Assembly (NCBI GenBank): GCA_036675565.1
Contig: JAKFER010000051.1
Coordinates: 29,916-93,915 of the forward strand
Origin: JACCYQ01 sp036675565
Lineage (GTDB): Bacteria > Bacteroidota > Bacteroidia > Chitinophagales > Chitinophagaceae
Direction of reading: 5' to 3'
Length of the DNA: 64,000 nucleotides
Below are positions 62,411 to 64,000 of this stretch, piece after piece. Made by a program: the position numbers and the translations under genes. The stretch's first letter is position 1. Every line of letters begins with the position of its first letter. Under the pieces are notes generated by a model. It had not been told where the DNA came from. It was given only the letters and a program-made list of their open reading frames with translations, and ran no database searches.

Positions 62411-63304
62411 TTACCTAAATTCATTATTTTCCTTTTGCTCGATAATCATCAATGAATCTTTCACCTTAACAACATAGGTAGTCCCCAAATTAATGGTACG
62501 CTCAGGAGCTTTTGCAGCAAGTTCTATTTCTATTTTTTTATATTTTGGAATAACATTCGTTTCTGTTATGGTATAATAAACTGCAGGATTAAATGCATGT
62601 ATAAAACCGTTTGTTTGTTTTGTATAACCCATTGTACTTAATGCCGATTCCATTTCATTAAACTCCTGTTGGGTAAGTTGCACATGCAATGATTTGATTT
62701 TGTTAAACAATTTAGATTGCGTATTCTTATCCCAGGAATTCATAAACTCTTTCATCGATAACCCATTGGTGATAACCGAATCATTAAAACCCCAATTTTT
62801 ATAACCCTGTGTTGAGTAAGATGTTAGTATGGGTGTAAAATTCGGTACAACCGGTTTGGTTGAATCTTTTTTTCGGTAAGGCAAAATTTCGCCCAATTCA
62901 AAATCACCTCCTTTGAATGTATGGTAATTTAATGAATCCTTATAAAACTGCTTCCATGCCTGGTTTAAAGAATCATCCATTCCAGGTTTTCTCGTTTGAA
63001 AGATCATTACTGCGCTCCCGGCCTTGTTTGCCCAATACTCTTTTGCCAGGCTGATATGCAAAAATGCTTCTCTCCCGGTTAGATAAATATCATAACTGGG
63101 TTTTGAATACAGGGTTGTATCCTGCGAAAAAACAGCAAAATCGTTGGTTAGAAAACTGTCTTGCAGTATTGCATAAAATGCAGCTGAATCCAGGATAAGA
63201 TCAACATGAGCAAGATCGGAAACCGGTGCAGTGAAGACTTTTCTACTATCATTACACGAACTGAAGCAGCTGGCTGCAAGAATAATTGTAAGCAGTTGTT
63301 TCAT
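62411..63304 (-). CDS. Lipoprotein, DUF5829-like, unknown function
   Basis: A 297-residue lipoprotein with acyl-acceptor cysteine at 17 (CFSSC; Cys13 is the alternative). The mature part contains HVDLILDSAAFYAILQDSFLTNDFAVFSQDTT, YDIYLTGREAFLHI and a later FKGGDFELGEILPY. This resembles the DUF5829 proteins of Bacteroidota, which show a vicinal-oxygen-chelate-like layout; I make that match from memory and moderately. It is sandwiched with 12-nt gaps between the esterase and the serine hydrolase, so the three are likely one operon. Confidence 0.7.
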   Translation of the reverse strand: MKQLLTIILAASCFSSCNDSRKVFTAPVSDLAHVDLILDSAAFYAILQDSFLTNDFAVFSQDTTLYSKPSYDIYLTGREAFLHISLAKEYWANKAGSAVMIFQTRKPGMDDSLNQAWKQFYKDSLNYHTFKGGDFELGEILPYRKKDSTKPVVPNFTPILTSYSTQGYKNWGFNDSVITNGLSMKEFMNSWDKNTQSKLFNKIKSLHVQLTQQEFNEMESALSTMGYTKQTNGFIHAFNPAVYYTITETNVIPKYKKIEIELAAKAPERTINLGTTYVVKVKDSLMIIEQKENNEFR

Positions 63305-63316
63305 AAAATTTATTGA

Positions 63317-64000
63317 TTACTTATTGATTACAGTTGACGTGGGGTTGAAATGGAGATAAGCATTAAAAAACGGCAACACTTCCGTAAATACCCGTCCTTC
63401 ATATCCATCCAGCATATTTACATGATCACCGATGTATTCTTCGGCAAAATGTTTAATGCCCAGAGCTTCTAACTTTTTACTAAACTCCATATTGGTGTTG
63501 GGAATGTGTTCAAATTCTTCGTTTCTGCCCCAGTCCATTTTAAGCGCTGTTAAACTTTTTAGTGCAGGTATATAATCCTCAATCATATTAATGGGAAAAT
63601 TGGCTTCCCATTTCTTAAGTACTTCGGTATTCGCCTGCATTTTACCATCAACATATTTTATGGGTTGATCTGCTTGCAACAACGGTTCATTCACATTGGG
63701 AGAATACATTCTCGCTAAACTTGCATAGACCATTTCAAAAAAGGGAAATTTTTCAAAATCGTAGTAGGGTGCGGCATTGCGCAAAGAGTCCATATTTTTT
63801 TGTTCACTTACTCTTTTAAAAGCCGGATGTGATAAACGAAATTCATCCGAAAAATGTAAGGCCCCGGAACTCATGGCATATACGGCACTGAATTGATCGG
63901 CAAACAACATGGCTATTTTTAAAGCCCCGTTACCGCCCATGGAATGCCCGGCCAACCCCCGGCTATTACGATGAGGAATGGTGCGGTAGTTTTTATCCAT
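63317..64000 (-). CDS. Alpha/beta-hydrolase esterase (esterase D/FrmB-like), 5' end outside the window
   Basis: The visible part (227 codons) starts inside the domain. It holds the nucleophile elbow GHSMGGNGAL with Ser20 of the visible part, an acidic region WGRNEEFEHIPN and the putative catalytic His in GDHVNMLDG. The Met at the window edge is probably internal, since about 130 residues (the oxyanion HGG-type region) should precede the nucleophile in this family. Members are carboxylesterases, including feruloyl- and acetyl-xylan-type enzymes. It leads the lipoprotein and serine hydrolase genes with 12-nt spacing. Confidence 0.82.
   Translation of the reverse strand: MDKNYRTIPHRNSRGLAGHSMGGNGALKIAMLFADQFSAVYAMSSGALHFSDEFRLSHPAFKRVSEQKNMDSLRNAAPYYDFEKFPFFEMVYASLARMYSPNVNEPLLQADQPIKYVDGKMQANTEVLKKWEANFPINMIEDYIPALKSLTALKMDWGRNEEFEHIPNTNMEFSKKLEALGIKHFAEEYIGDHVNMLDGYEGRVFTEVLPFFNAYLHFNPTSTVINK

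Overview
The window reads as a chromosomal segment of a Bacteroidota bacterium, most likely of the Chitinophagales/Chitinophagaceae type. The evidence is AT-rich DNA, a type IX secretion (T9SS) PorU/PorV-like pair with a T9SS-tagged subtilase, many SPII lipoproteins, almost no Shine-Dalgarno sequences, and repeated -7 elements of the Bacteroidota form TAnnTTTG upstream of genes. The species assignment is inference; no rRNA is present. I see no phage, transposase, CRISPR array or plasmid backbone.

Layout. 1-6.6 kb: a glycosyltransferase fragment with an in-frame stop, then a very large PorU-type C25 peptidase and a PorV-type barrel on the minus strand. 6.8-9.7 kb: tyrS, a PAP2 phosphatase and an SGNH esterase. 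9.8-14.9 kb: a cyanophycin module made of cyanophycinase, a Tat-signalled class V aminotransferase-like protein and cyanophycin synthetase. 15.0 kb: tRNA-Gln(TTG). 15.1-21.4 kb: a six-gene minus-strand operon for nucleotide sugars (dTDP-rhamnose end steps, two UDP-sugar dehydrogenases, UDP-xylose synthase, a sugar aminotransferase). 21.6-24.2 kb: waaA, a conserved unknown, tdk. 24.3-27.5 kb: ccmB, ccmC, a ccmD-like gene and glutamate dehydrogenase. 27.6-33.7 kb: a solitary HsdR-N nuclease-fold protein, AMP nucleosidase, a Cys-rich secreted protein, queA behind a structured leader, aspartate kinase, an Ldh2-type dehydrogenase and ssb.

33.7-43.6 kb: an M14 peptidase, a long empty gap, a LytS/LytTR two-component pair, a vanadium-haloperoxidase-like lipoprotein with a PKD lipoprotein, a second long gap holding RNA-like hairpins, and a small secreted protein. 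43.6-51.5 kb: an M16 peptidase pair (one active-site-bearing, one degenerate), mnmA, a lipoprotein and a T9SS-exported subtilase. 51.5-57.4 kb: an RsmB-like methyltransferase, odhB, odhA and rpsT. 57.5-64 kb: a second M14 peptidase, an MFS transporter, and a three-gene run of serine hydrolase, lipoprotein and esterase cut by the window end.

Most of the segment is housekeeping. The strongest candidates for something undescribed are the folded leader in front of queA, the terminator-ended noncoding stretch after the PKD lipoprotein, the Tat-signalled aminotransferase inside the cyanophycin locus, and the serine hydrolase whose SxxK lysine is arginine. No single region shows an obviously new multigene system.
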